From assembly GCA_017624275.1 (NCBI GenBank), contig JAGANG010000008.1, positions 1 through 64,000 of the forward strand: a stretch of 64,000 nucleotides of DNA, given 5' to 3'. The position numbers and the translations under genes were made by a program. This document shows, in pieces, positions 29,282 to 38,786 of this stretch (its first letter is position 1; each line of letters begins with the position of its first letter). The notes beneath the pieces were generated by a model. It saw only the letters and a program-made list of their open reading frames with translations. It did not search any database and was not told where the DNA came from. The DNA comes from Spirochaetales bacterium. Its GTDB lineage: Bacteria; Spirochaetota; GWE2-31-10.

Positions 29282-29872
29282 CTAGTCTGTGATTGCTTTT
29301 CTGCAATCTTCTATCAACTTGTCTGCCTGCTCTTTTATTTCATCAAAGTTCATTAAAAAACCATCTATTTTTTCTAACATCTTTTCATCTTTTACATAAG
29401 GCAAATTGATTTCAACATTTACCCGTGCAGCTTGAAGAGCTGCTAAGGCGAATGAAGCGGCACATGAAATATCACTGATTAAAAATTTTTTGCAAACCGG
29501 TAATAAATCTTTCAATGTCACAATCAATGCTTTTGCTGCGGTACCGATAGTCACAGGAACAGAAGCACATTCTGCAGCCGTGCGATTTACTTCGGCTGTA
29601 CGGATAGCTTTTTGCTCGTCAGTGTCTTTCGGTAACTTTCTGGCGTTTTGCCATTCCAAAAAAGTTCGCTGATCTTCGTCACAAAGGTACAAACCGTCTT
29701 TTCTGACCATTTCTAAAAAACCGCGAAATTCATTGTAATTTTCAGGTTTCGAAAAAACCATAGCTTTTTGTGCCGCAGCCGCAGCAAGTGACAATATATA
29801 ACCGGCAGCAGCTCCGCCTCCGGGAGTCGGTTGGTTTGATCCTAGTTTTTGAGAAAAATCTGCTAACTCCAT
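29282..29872 (-). CDS. FtcD-like cyclodeaminase/cyclohydrolase
   Basis: A 196-residue mainly helical protein of the formimino-tetrahydrofolate cyclodeaminase family. The N-terminal signature is [23 protein letters not shown]. This enzyme releases ammonia from 5-formimino-THF in histidine breakdown or one-carbon supply. AGGAG precedes the ATG at 29872; a longer frame reaches into the upstream gene. It is 10 bp downstream of the regulator gene and 22 bp upstream of asnS. No formiminotransferase gene is nearby, so the substrate could differ. Confidence 0.87.
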   Translation of the reverse strand: MELADFSQKLGSNQPTPGGGAAAGYILSLAAAAAQKAMVFSKPENYNEFRGFLEMVRKDGLYLCDEDQRTFLEWQNARKLPKDTDEQKAIRTAEVNRTAAECASVPVTIGTAAKALIVTLKDLLPVCKKFLISDISCAASFALAALQAARVNVEINLPYVKDEKMLEKIDGFLMNFDEIKEQADKLIEDCRKAITD

Positions 29873-29882
29873 TTTTATACTC

Positions 29883-31136
29883 CTAACTGATACCCAGTGC
29901 ATCTTTTGCGGTATCTAAAATAACATTCATATGAAGCGGTTTTGTAAGAAAATATGAAACTCCGTATTCTTTTACACGTGTGATAACTTCTTTTTGCGAT
30001 ATAGCCGTGATTACTACAATCGGAATATTTATCTTATTTTTTCGCAAATATTGAATGACTTGAACTCCGTTTATTTTCGGCATCATCAAATCAAGAAAAA
30101 TTATATCCGGGCGAACATGTTGCAATTCTTTTATAAACGCAACCGGTGTTTCATAAGCCGTAGTTTTCCAGCCTTCACTTTCAAAGACGGTTTCCAAATA
30201 TTCCAAAATAGGCAAATCATCATCAATAATTGCAACGGAATATTGAGATTTCATCGGGTCGTCTTCACTGGCAAAATGCAAATCCATCGGTAAATAAACC
30301 GATACTTTTTCATTTGCCGATGTCAAAATCAAAGTATTAATTTCGTCAACTTCCGATTCATGAGCAAAGACATTTATTTTCCCGAAACTGCTTATCGCTT
30401 CGGAAAGATTTTCAACAATAGGAATATTAGCGAATTTCTTATCTTCTTTAACAGCCTTTGCTACCGCAGAATCTTGCGGAGTTAAAATTCTGATAGTAGA
30501 AGATACAGCCGCAGTTTCATCGGTAATCGATGTAATCAATTGCTCAAGTTTCATATTGAGTCTCGGAGAATTGCTGATATTGGAACAGATTATCAAAACC
30601 TTAGTAAGAATTTTTGCATAATCTTCTACCATACTGCGGATTTTATAAGTCAACAAATCGATTTTTTCCGCATTCAATCCGTCGGATATTTCGACAAATA
30701 AAATATCTTCATTTATATGTGCGTCAATTATACTTCTGGTACGGTCAAAATCTATTCGACAACCTAAAAGTTTGCAAATATTTCTGAACAGTAAATCAAC
30801 TTTCAGCGGCTTGAGTAAAATAGCCGAAACTTGCAATTCTGCAAGCTGTTTTTCTATTTCAAGATTGCGTTCTTTTTCCAGCACTATTACGGGAATATTC
30901 ACGGTAGATTTATATTCATTTTTTTCACGAATCAAAGTGAAAATATCGACTCTGCTTAATTCGCAGGCAGATATAATTAGATCCGGATTTTCATTTTTTA
31001 TTTTCAGTGAACCTTCAAATCCATCCTTACAACAAACGACTTCGATTCCGGCTTTGTTCAATCTTTCCTTTAAATATTGTTTTAATATTTCATCATTTTC
31101 AATAAGCACTACTTTATTTTTCAGTGTAAGCCCCAT
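29883..31136 (-). CDS. Double-receiver response regulator
   Basis: A 417-residue cytoplasmic protein with two CheY-like receiver domains. The C-terminal one (about 300-417) is complete: acidic pair IIDDDLPIL, phosphoacceptor IIFLDLMMP, Thr/Ser VVITAI and FLTKPL lysine. The N-terminal one (about 8-125) has VLIENDE and ILLKPLK, but the phosphoacceptor position reads LIISACEL, with Ala in place of Asp. The region between has no recognised output domain. It may act by protein contact. First gene of the operon with ftcD-like and asnS. Confidence 0.84.
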   Translation of the reverse strand: MGLTLKNKVVLIENDEILKQYLKERLNKAGIEVVCCKDGFEGSLKIKNENPDLIISACELSRVDIFTLIREKNEYKSTVNIPVIVLEKERNLEIEKQLAELQVSAILLKPLKVDLLFRNICKLLGCRIDFDRTRSIIDAHINEDILFVEISDGLNAEKIDLLTYKIRSMVEDYAKILTKVLIICSNISNSPRLNMKLEQLITSITDETAAVSSTIRILTPQDSAVAKAVKEDKKFANIPIVENLSEAISSFGKINVFAHESEVDEINTLILTSANEKVSVYLPMDLHFASEDDPMKSQYSVAIIDDDLPILEYLETVFESEGWKTTAYETPVAFIKELQHVRPDIIFLDLMMPKINGVQVIQYLRKNKINIPIVVITAISQKEVITRVKEYGVSYFLTKPLHMNVILDTAKDALGIS

Positions 31137-31304
31137 AAAAAATAACCACCTGTTTCATTTATAATAGTCTTGGGTACAGAATGTCGCATAATACCAAAAG
31201 ATTTCTTTTATAAAAATATTTTTTATGCTAATTTAAAAAACTATTTATTACCTTTTCGGCTTATTTTTCTAATTTTGAATCTTTTCTTTTATTCAGGAAA
31301 TATT

Positions 31305-33722
31305 ATGAAAATAAATATTGGTTACATTGTTTCTACATTGCGTCGCAGCGGTCCGATAATGCAGTTGCTTAATATTGTGAAATATTTAGATAGGGATAAT
31401 TTTAATCCTATTGTGATTACTCTTTCACCGGAGGGACGTGATTCCATGCGAGAAAAATTTTCTCAGGCAGGAATTCCGATAGTCTCCCTTAATTTGTCAC
31501 GTATGGAAGGCATTTTTTTGATTAAGAAAAAATTGTCGGCAGTGATTGAAGAATATCAGCTGCATTTATTGCATACGACAGGTTTACGTGCCGATTCGGC
31601 AGCTAAAAGTTTTCCGGATTTACCTAATGTTTGTTCTATTCGCAATTATCCGTTTCATGACTATTGCATGAAATACGGAAATACAAAAGGAACATTGACA
31701 GCGTTGTATCACACATCAATTTTGAAAAGTAACAAGTGTAATGTAGCCTGTTCACATTTTATTCATGACCAAATAGAAAAAAACGGCGTTGAATCTTATG
31801 TAATTTCTAACGGTGTAGATACGGAAAAGTTCGTCCCGGCAGTTGATTATAATGAAAAAATTTCTTTGCGACAAAAATTGAATTTACCGGAAGACGGTTT
31901 TATTTGGATAACTACAGGTTCCCTTATTACACGTAAAGACCCGGTAACTTTGGCGGAAGCATTTATTCGCTTTGTAAAACTAAACGCAAATTTCGGAACA
32001 AAAGGTATTCAGGTAGAAAAACAATATCTTGTAATTGTAGGTGACGGAGTTCTCAAACCGCAAATCGAGATGTTGAATAAGCAAAATTCTTGCATTATTT
32101 ATGCAGGCAGTTCTGCAAATATTCGTGATTATTTGGCTGCTTCTGACGTCTTTTTGTCGGCGTCTTTTTCCGAAGGTTTACCAAACGGCGTATTGGAAGC
32201 ACTTTCATGCAATCTTCCGGCGATACTCTCAGATATTCCGCCACATAAGGAATTACCGGGATCTGTGTATTTTCAAGCCGGTAACGGAAGAGAATTAACC
32301 CACGTACTCGATAAATTCTATAAGGACAAAGACAAATATTATGGTAACCGGGAATTGATAACGCAGCAGTTTGATTGCCGAAAAGTATCCCGAAGTTATC
32401 AGGAATTGTATTTTAAATGTTTAGGAAAACAAGTCAGTGTTTCTGATAATCACCAAAATACACAGGAATACAGCCGAACATATTCCGCCACCGAGCGTTT
32501 TATTGCATCCACATTATCACGTTATCCAAAGCTAAAAAGTACATTAAAAAAAAGTTACGTTACACTGAATTACATACTTTTTCGCAGTAAAAATGCAGCA
32601 GAACTTGCGAAAGGTTGGGACATAAAATCTTGTACCGAAGAAGATTGTTTTTTCGGATATTACGACCGCAATCCGGTAAATGAAAAAGGTTATTTGCTTT
32701 ATCATAAAATTTTACCAGAAGGCAACGTGGGAATTTGCGTTGATAATAAAATGTTGGCGGTAACGGGAGCTTGGAATTTGCAACAGGGAGCTCTTGCTAC
32801 ATGGTTGGAAGATAATTTTATTATTTACAATTGCTTCGATTCCTTGGCAAAAGATTCAGTACAATTGAATAAGGGATTGTGTTGCAGAAAAGTTAATGCA
32901 GTTACCGGAGAAGAGTGCCATATTCCGTTCCCTGTTTACAGTGCAGTTGCAGGATGTGACATAGGACTTTCGCTAAATTTCGACAGAATCACACATTTAC
33001 GTCCGGAATACGGATATACGGCACGTGAAGTTTTACCGGAAAAATTCCCGAATCCTGACGAAGACGGAGTATTTTCTGTTAACTTAAAAACCGGTGAAAC
33101 AAGACTTTTATTTTCATTTGCCGATTTATCGCAAGATTTAAACAATGTCGATAATACAAAGCAAAAAATTAATCACATACAACTTTCACCGGACGGTAAA
33201 CGTTGTATTTTCCTTTATCGCTGGTTTGATAATATGGGAGTCAAACATTCTCGACTTTATTTTGCACGTCTGACCGATGGTTATCTTGCATTATTGGCTG
33301 ATGAGGGAATGGTGTCTCATTGTAATTTTATTGACGAAACTCATGTAGGCGGCTGGATGCGACTGGGCGGTCGTGACGGTTATTATTGTATCGATACGCA
33401 AACAGGATATTATCGCCCCGAAGCTCCGGGAGTTTTGACAGAAGACGGACATCCTACATTTTGCGACCGTTATTTGGTGACGGATACATACCCGGATCGC
33501 AGCGGAATGATGAAAATTTTTATTTATGACAGACACGACCGCAAGCTGGTTGCAGAAAACCGATTATTTTCACCGTTGGCATACAGAGACACAAAACGTT
33601 GTGATTTGCACCCACGCCCGATTTTAAAAGACGGCAAAATTACGGCAGTATATGTAGACTCTACCCACAGCGGAAAACGTCAGCTTTGTTGTTTTGTACC
33701 TACGGAAGAAAATAATGGCTAG
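31305..33722 (+). CDS. GT4 glycosyltransferase fused to a propeller-like C-terminal domain
   Basis: An 805-residue cytoplasmic protein. Residues 1-390 are a GT-B glycosyltransferase of family 4: IGYIVSTLRRSGPIMQLL at the N-terminus, VISNGVDTEKF in the middle and SFSEGLPNGVLEALSCNLP with the E-x7-E donor site. Residues about 430-805 form a second domain (FFGYYDRNPVNEKGYLLYHK, INHIQLSPDGKRCIFLYRW, YLVTDTYPDRSG) with the repeating 'spDGkr..f' blades of beta-propellers of the TolB/oligogalacturonate-lyase kind. AGGA precedes the ATG. It overlaps the GT2 gene by 8 bp, which implies one pathway, probably for a surface glycan. Confidence 0.85.
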   Translation: MKINIGYIVSTLRRSGPIMQLLNIVKYLDRDNFNPIVITLSPEGRDSMREKFSQAGIPIVSLNLSRMEGIFLIKKKLSAVIEEYQLHLLHTTGLRADSAAKSFPDLPNVCSIRNYPFHDYCMKYGNTKGTLTALYHTSILKSNKCNVACSHFIHDQIEKNGVESYVISNGVDTEKFVPAVDYNEKISLRQKLNLPEDGFIWITTGSLITRKDPVTLAEAFIRFVKLNANFGTKGIQVEKQYLVIVGDGVLKPQIEMLNKQNSCIIYAGSSANIRDYLAASDVFLSASFSEGLPNGVLEALSCNLPAILSDIPPHKELPGSVYFQAGNGRELTHVLDKFYKDKDKYYGNRELITQQFDCRKVSRSYQELYFKCLGKQVSVSDNHQNTQEYSRTYSATERFIASTLSRYPKLKSTLKKSYVTLNYILFRSKNAAELAKGWDIKSCTEEDCFFGYYDRNPVNEKGYLLYHKILPEGNVGICVDNKMLAVTGAWNLQQGALATWLEDNFIIYNCFDSLAKDSVQLNKGLCCRKVNAVTGEECHIPFPVYSAVAGCDIGLSLNFDRITHLRPEYGYTAREVLPEKFPNPDEDGVFSVNLKTGETRLLFSFADLSQDLNNVDNTKQKINHIQLSPDGKRCIFLYRWFDNMGVKHSRLYFARLTDGYLALLADEGMVSHCNFIDETHVGGWMRLGGRDGYYCIDTQTGYYRPEAPGVLTEDGHPTFCDRYLVTDTYPDRSGMMKIFIYDRHDRKLVAENRLFSPLAYRDTKRCDLHPRPILKDGKITAVYVDSTHSGKRQLCCFVPTEENNG

Positions 33723-34521
33723 AATCAGTGTTTTAATGGCATCGCATAACGGAGCAAAATATCTTCGCCAATCTTTGGACAGCATTTTAAATCAAACATT
33801 TTCTGATTTTGAATTAATAATCGTAGATGATGCATCGACAGACAAGACATTAAAAATCTTGGAAGAATATGCAAAAAAAGATTCCCGATTAAAAGTTTGT
33901 ATTAATGAAGAAAATAAAGGACTGACAGCTTCATTAAATATTGCATTAAAACAAATATCTGCGGATACTGAATATATTTGCAGAATGGACGATGACGATA
34001 TATGCGAACAAAATCGCTTTGAAAAGCAAATTGAATATTTTATGACAAACAGTCAAATCGGTATAGTCGGCAGTAATGCGATTATTATCGATGATAAAAA
34101 TATGATTATAGGCAAACGTGAAGTTCCGGCAGAACACAATAAAATATTAGCGACACTCCCCCGTTATAACCCGATAATTCATCCGTCAGTAATGATAAGG
34201 CGTAAAGTATTGGAAAAAGTCGGCGGTTATAATGAAAAATACAGAACAAGTCAAGATTATGCACTGTGGTTTCGCCTTGCTGCAGATGGAGTAAAATTTG
34301 CTAATCTGCAAGAGTACCTTTTGAAATATCGAGAAACACGCTCTGCTGTACGACGCAAATCGATGAAGTACAGACTGAAAGATTTTCATATCCGAAAAGA
34401 GGGATATAAGTTATTAAAGGTACCGTTTTATAAATACTTTTGGCTGATACTTCCGCTGATATTGGGAATTATCCCTATGCCGGTGTATAAATTGTTAAAA
34501 CGTATTGATCCAAGGAATTGA
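33715..34521 (+). CDS. GT2 family glycosyltransferase
   Basis: A 268-residue GT-A fold inverting glycosyltransferase. ISVLMASHNGAKYLRQSLDSI and IIVDDASTDKT form the nucleotide site, and CRMDDDDICEQNRFEKQ carries the metal-binding DxD. ASQDYALWFRLA-like acceptor region (TSQDYALWFRLA) follows. A C-terminal hydrophobic stretch could tether it to the membrane. The ATG at 33715 follows GGAAG and lies within the last codons of the GT4 gene. Its stop codon abuts the first unit of the 106-bp tandem repeat. Confidence 0.92.
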   Translation: MARISVLMASHNGAKYLRQSLDSILNQTFSDFELIIVDDASTDKTLKILEEYAKKDSRLKVCINEENKGLTASLNIALKQISADTEYICRMDDDDICEQNRFEKQIEYFMTNSQIGIVGSNAIIIDDKNMIIGKREVPAEHNKILATLPRYNPIIHPSVMIRRKVLEKVGGYNEKYRTSQDYALWFRLAADGVKFANLQEYLLKYRETRSAVRRKSMKYRLKDFHIRKEGYKLLKVPFYKYFWLILPLILGIIPMPVYKLLKRIDPRN

Positions 34522-35031
34522 CTTTCGTAAGAAAGTCAATTCCGACGTATTCGCGAAAGGTGAGAGCGATAGCTCGAACAACGTATTTCCGCAGGAAATA
34601 CCGAAAGCGAATACAAAAATAATGAAACTTTCGTAAGAAAGTCAATTCCGACGTATTCGCGAAAGGTGAGAGCGACAGCTCGAACAACGTATTTCCGCAG
34701 GAAATACCGAAAGCGAATACAAAAATAATAAAACTTTCGTAAGAAAGTCAATTCCGACGTATTCGCGAAAGGTGAGAGCAATAGCTCGAACAACGTATTT
34801 CCGCAGGAAATACCGAAAGCGAATACAAAAATAATGAAACTTTCGTAAGAAAGTCAATTCCGACGTATTCGCAAAAGGTGAGAGCGATAGCTCGAACAAC
34901 GTATTTCCGCAGGAAATACCGAAAGCGAATACAAAAATAATGAAACTTTCGTAAGAAAGTCGATTCCGATGTATTCGCGAAAGGTGAGAGCAATAGCTCG
35001 AACAACGTATTTCCGCAGGAAATACCGAAAC
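34521..35031. repeat. Five tandem copies of a 106-bp structured repeat
   Basis: Unit starts at 34521, 34627, 34733, 34839 and 34945, exactly 106 bp apart; the fifth copy stops at about 35031. Copies differ at only a few positions. Each unit holds four inverted repeats: ACTTTC-gtaa-GAAAGT; GAGC-gata-GCTC; GTATTTCC-gca-GGAAATAC; and an outer pair GTATTCGC / GCGAATAC enclosing the previous two. Changes between copies (GAGCGATAGCTC, GAGCGACAGCTC, GAGCAATAGCTC) fall mainly in the loop or give minor pair changes. There are no unique spacers, so it is not a CRISPR. Antisense reading frames across it are a consequence of the repeat. Confidence 0.95.
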
Positions 35032-35096
35032 AAGTTCGGAATGACATTATAACTTTTACTTATTGGGACAGCCCAAACGAATAGAAGGCGGCTGTC
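35032..35096. repeat. Repeat border and weak hairpin
   Basis: After the last unit the sequence reads CCGAAACAAGTTCGGAATGACA, itself a short CCGAA / TTCGG hairpin, and then a GACAGCC / GGCTGTC stem (35067-35096) with a weak T-run. The second could be a terminator for the glycosyltransferase operon. Confidence 0.45.
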
Positions 35097-35136
35097 GGTT
35101 TGTTAGTTAATATTTGGATTAATATTGCAAACTAAA

Positions 35137-35165
35137 TTGCAAAAGATAAATAGAAATTTTATAAG
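35137..35165 (+). promoter_or_regulatory. Promoter of the lipoprotein/barrel operon
   Basis: TTGCAA (35137-35142), 17-bp spacer and TATAAG (35160-35165), 30 bp upstream of the lipoprotein start. Confidence 0.6.
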
Positions 35166-35194
35166 GATAACAAAAGAAATCAGGAGGATTTTAA

Positions 35195-36949
35195 ATGAAA
35201 AAGAAATGGTTGTTTTTGATTCCTGCCTTATTTGTGTTGGCAGGGTGCGGTGTTGAGCGTTTAAACAATGCAATATCAAAAGGTTTTGATGACATGAAAT
35301 CTCCCAGTTGGGACTTAGACTTTGATGTGCCTGTAGGTAAAGTAAAAGCTCAACTTTCAAAGATTCAAGAAGTAAATGATATGCTTGAAGAATTGAAATT
35401 TACTGATAATGCAGATCTAGATAATGGAGAAAGTGCATTAATTCACGTAAAAATCAATGACATGACGATTGACGGCAGTACTTTTGATGTAGATCCGAGC
35501 GTAAATAAGGCATTGGGATTAAATGAGACGGATAATGTTTTGACATGGCCGTTACCGATAGGAAGTGTTGAATCTCCGGAAATAGATGATGCTTCATTTC
35601 CGGTAATCAAGCTTGATTTAGACGGGGATGCCGTACAAGATATGATGCTTACGGCTTTGAAGTCTACCGACGGATTCTTGAAAATTAAAATGGAAATGCA
35701 AATTAAAGATTCTGCTGACAGCGACTGGAGACCGGCTAAAGAGGAAGAGTATTTCAATGAAGCCGGACAACCGTATGTTGCCATAGAAGATGTGGAAGAT
35801 GCCGAAGGTGACTGTTATGCCATTAAAGTCGGTTCCGGAAAATTTTCTTTCAAACCGGGCGTTTATGAAGGCGGAAAACTTGTATTTGAAACAAGTAACT
35901 TTTTGACAAGCTATAAAGAAGCTATTACTCCGGAGCCAATGCAAATAAAAGATTCTGAAGGAAATGTCACTGAGAGTGAAACGGATTTCGAATATAGAAT
36001 TTCTATACCGAAGGATGCTTTCAAAATCATAGGGCGAAGTTTCAGTATTATTGAAGATTTATTAGAAGGAGAATCAGAATCTCGAAGTTACTCCCGTTCA
36101 CGAGCTCTTTCTCGCGGCGGTTCAGGGTTGTCTGCGAAAGAGATTAAAGATTTGATTAAAAGTGCTGATGGTAAGGTAACCGTATTGGAAAAAATGTTAG
36201 ATGACGGTGTAACATTGGAAGAAGTCGCTAAAGCTTATGATGGAAACTTAGATGAGGTATTGACTGATTCCGGTGTCGGAATTGCGGACATCATGGCAAG
36301 TGAAGTTATTGCATCGCCTGAAAATATCAAGATTCTCGGAAGTAAAGAGAATGGATTCGGGGATTATGAATTCATTGACGGTACGACTTTAGGTGCTATT
36401 GAAGATGCCGAAAACTTACAATCGTTTGCTGATTTTTGTAAATTCTATAAGAAAAAATCTATTGCCGGTATTAAATTCAGCTTTGAAGTAGAAGTAGATT
36501 TAGGTGAAAACTTTATGGTGACGGCAGAATTTATAAAGGATTACGAAATATCTGTCGATACCGGAGATTCTTTGCCTTTCTCTAAACTTGGCAGTATTTT
36601 AGACAGGGCAACATTGGAAGCCAATGTAAAACATAATTTTATGTGTGAAATGAAAATAAAAGAACCTAAAATTGCGAACAGTACAATGAAGATTTCCGGA
36701 ATCAAAGAAACCGGAAACGGATTTTATGCTATTCCGGAAGATCCGTGTCGTATCTTATTTAACTTAGACGAAATGCCTACAGAAGACGGCGGATTGGATT
36801 TTACGATGCTAATACCTGAAGATAAAGAAGTCGACATAGCGTTGAATCCTACAGAAGAGACTGACTTGTGGATAGAAATGGAATTGGGAGCAAACGGCGT
36901 ATTAAAAGTTGATGCAGAAGAAATCAGCAACATAATGGGAGGAGAGTAG
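35195..36949 (+). CDS. Large lipoprotein of unknown function
   Basis: A 584-residue exported lipoprotein. Signal peptide MKKKWLFLIPALFVLAGC with Cys at 18. The mature part is acidic and beta-rich, with a Ser/Arg-rich patch (SRSYSRSRALSRGGSG) near residues 292-308 that may be a flexible linker between two halves. I do not recognise a family. AGGAGG precedes the ATG. The next gene starts 3 bp after its stop, with the ribosome site inside the last codons, so it is probably a periplasmic or surface partner of the outer-membrane barrel. Confidence 0.85.
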   Translation: MKKKWLFLIPALFVLAGCGVERLNNAISKGFDDMKSPSWDLDFDVPVGKVKAQLSKIQEVNDMLEELKFTDNADLDNGESALIHVKINDMTIDGSTFDVDPSVNKALGLNETDNVLTWPLPIGSVESPEIDDASFPVIKLDLDGDAVQDMMLTALKSTDGFLKIKMEMQIKDSADSDWRPAKEEEYFNEAGQPYVAIEDVEDAEGDCYAIKVGSGKFSFKPGVYEGGKLVFETSNFLTSYKEAITPEPMQIKDSEGNVTESETDFEYRISIPKDAFKIIGRSFSIIEDLLEGESESRSYSRSRALSRGGSGLSAKEIKDLIKSADGKVTVLEKMLDDGVTLEEVAKAYDGNLDEVLTDSGVGIADIMASEVIASPENIKILGSKENGFGDYEFIDGTTLGAIEDAENLQSFADFCKFYKKKSIAGIKFSFEVEVDLGENFMVTAEFIKDYEISVDTGDSLPFSKLGSILDRATLEANVKHNFMCEMKIKEPKIANSTMKISGIKETGNGFYAIPEDPCRILFNLDEMPTEDGGLDFTMLIPEDKEVDIALNPTEETDLWIEMELGANGVLKVDAEEISNIMGGE

Positions 36950-36952
36950 ATA

Positions 36953-38668
36953 ATGAAAAAACATATATTTTTCATTTTATTCGGAATATTTTTTACAACA
37001 GTGTTGAATGCTCAATTTTATAACGATTCAGCACGCAGTACGGCAATGAACGGAGCCCACAGTGCGGCAAGTTTGGATGCATTTGAAGCTATGTTGTACA
37101 ACCCGGCAGGTCTTGCTGCAAGCCAAGAAAGATTCGGCTTGCACATTATGGGAACTCTCGGAATGAATTTATATTCCAACAGCTTTAATCTGACTACAGC
37201 CGTAGAAATACTGGAACATTTGCAAAGCGGAGACGGTAATATTGAACGTTTTATTTCCAATATGCGAGAACAAAACCTTCATACCGGAGTGCAAGCCGGC
37301 TTGGTAATGAACTACAACTTATTTAAGTTTTTCTTCAAAACTCAATATTTCTCACTTGGATTTTCAGATACATTGAAAATGCGTGCCAGAACATTTTTGG
37401 GCGATGATTTGTTTTCTACTGTTTTCGATAAAATCGATATCAACGACAAACACAGTCTCGGAACTATCGGGGCTGATTTTATGGCTTATAACGATCTTAA
37501 TTCAACATTTTCGATGTACTTGTGGATGTTGGAACGTAAAACACCGTTTAGAGGTTTCTATGTCGGCGGTGGAGTGCATTGGTATACACCGATAATTCAT
37601 GCATCAGCTGATTTTTCCGGCAAAATGGGAAGAGGTTCGTTAAGTAAGGTCGACGATATAGAACAAGCCGATACCAATTTGTATACCTACAATTTAGAAT
37701 TAGACGGAAAAGTAAGTTTGGCTTCTCCGGCAAGTTATAATTGGTCAGGATTAAATATGCCGTTCAATAATGGAAGTGGACTTCCGTTTGGATTAGGGTT
37801 TGATTTAGGAATTGTAATTGATTTTTATAAATGGTTCCGTGCCGGTTTCAGTGTGACAGATTTAGGATTTATGATTTCACCGGCTACATCATTTGAAGTA
37901 AGCAAAGATATCAAACTAGATTTACAAGATATGGGAAGTGTTGGAAGTGAATTTGCCAGCATAGGAGACGAATTTACTTCCGGCGGTAAAGGCGGCACGG
38001 AAGCAGTTCTTGCTCCGTTGGCAATGAGATTAGGTGCTACTTTTACACCATATTCTAATCGCTTTATGGATTTAGAATGTCCTATTAATTTTACTGTTAC
38101 AGATTTTGATCTTATTCCGTTAGGATTTTTACCGACATTCGGTTTTGCTACAGGTGTAGAATTTACATTAAAACTTGGATTCTTCCATTTACCATTATGG
38201 ACTTCTATCGGATACTTTACATCTTCCGGAGTTTCTGTAGGATTCGGAGGCGGTTTACATTTAGGTATATGTCATCTTGATTTCGGTGTACGAGGAATAG
38301 AATCGTTAATGGCTCCAGCAAGTGATTCTGCATGGGGACGAGATGTGGCTTTTGCAGTTCAAATGGCTTTCCAATTAGGGAAAAAAACAGAGAAAGAAGC
38401 CAAAAAAGCTAAATTAAGAAAAATAAGAAAAAATAGTGCTAAAAAAGCTTCCTCTAAGAGTGTTGAAGTAATAGAAATAAATGTTGATACTAATTCTGTA
38501 ACTACAGAAACAGTTGTAACTGAAGAAGAAGTACCGGCTGCACCTGTAGAAACCGAAGAAGCAGACAATACTTCAGAGCAAGTTCCGGCGGAATCAACAG
38601 AAAATCAAAATGTTGAAAATACCGCAACAGAGCAACAAGCTCCGGAACAAGTTAAATTAATGCAATAA
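36953..38668 (+). CDS. Outer-membrane beta-barrel protein, FadL/PorV-like, with long C-terminal tail
   Basis: A 571-residue exported protein with a cleavable signal (about residues 1-21, ending LNAQ). The motif SARSTAMNGAHSAASLDAFEAMLYNPAGLA is typical of FadL/PorV-like barrels, whose N-terminus holds 'aaxNPAgLa'. Alternating Gly/aromatic strands follow to about residue 475 (GFATGVEFTLKLGFFHLP, VGFGGGLHLGICHLDFGVRG). After the barrel comes a Lys-rich segment (KKTEKEAKKAKLRKIRK) and an acidic, Pro/Glu/Thr-rich tail of about 75 residues that looks disordered. Barrel proteins usually end at the last strand, so the tail is unusual and probably periplasmic. Confidence 0.8.
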   Translation: MKKHIFFILFGIFFTTVLNAQFYNDSARSTAMNGAHSAASLDAFEAMLYNPAGLAASQERFGLHIMGTLGMNLYSNSFNLTTAVEILEHLQSGDGNIERFISNMREQNLHTGVQAGLVMNYNLFKFFFKTQYFSLGFSDTLKMRARTFLGDDLFSTVFDKIDINDKHSLGTIGADFMAYNDLNSTFSMYLWMLERKTPFRGFYVGGGVHWYTPIIHASADFSGKMGRGSLSKVDDIEQADTNLYTYNLELDGKVSLASPASYNWSGLNMPFNNGSGLPFGLGFDLGIVIDFYKWFRAGFSVTDLGFMISPATSFEVSKDIKLDLQDMGSVGSEFASIGDEFTSGGKGGTEAVLAPLAMRLGATFTPYSNRFMDLECPINFTVTDFDLIPLGFLPTFGFATGVEFTLKLGFFHLPLWTSIGYFTSSGVSVGFGGGLHLGICHLDFGVRGIESLMAPASDSAWGRDVAFAVQMAFQLGKKTEKEAKKAKLRKIRKNSAKKASSKSVEVIEINVDTNSVTTETVVTEEEVPAAPVETEEADNTSEQVPAESTENQNVENTATEQQAPEQVKLMQ

Positions 38669-38681
38669 CCAAAAAAATACC

Positions 38682-38730
38682 GAAACTGTCGAAATTATAT
38701 AGATTGTAATATTCGACAGTTTCTTTTTTT
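38682..38730 (+). terminator. Rho-independent terminator
   Basis: A perfect 12-bp stem (GAAACTGTCGAA and complement) followed by a T-run. It ends the lipoprotein/barrel operon. Confidence 0.9.
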
Positions 38731-38786
38731 TATCGTATAGAATTACAAAACATCAATAATCTATCAGAATAAGGAAAATATTAAGT

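Noticed and set aside
34521-35031. CRISPR array
   Set aside because: The units are contiguous with no unique spacers, are much longer than CRISPR repeats, and no cas gene is nearby.
34475-35047. Series of overlapping antisense ORFs (about 85 residues each) across the tandem repeats
   Set aside because: They differ by exactly one 106-bp period and exist only because the unit lacks stops in one frame. They have no ribosome sites.
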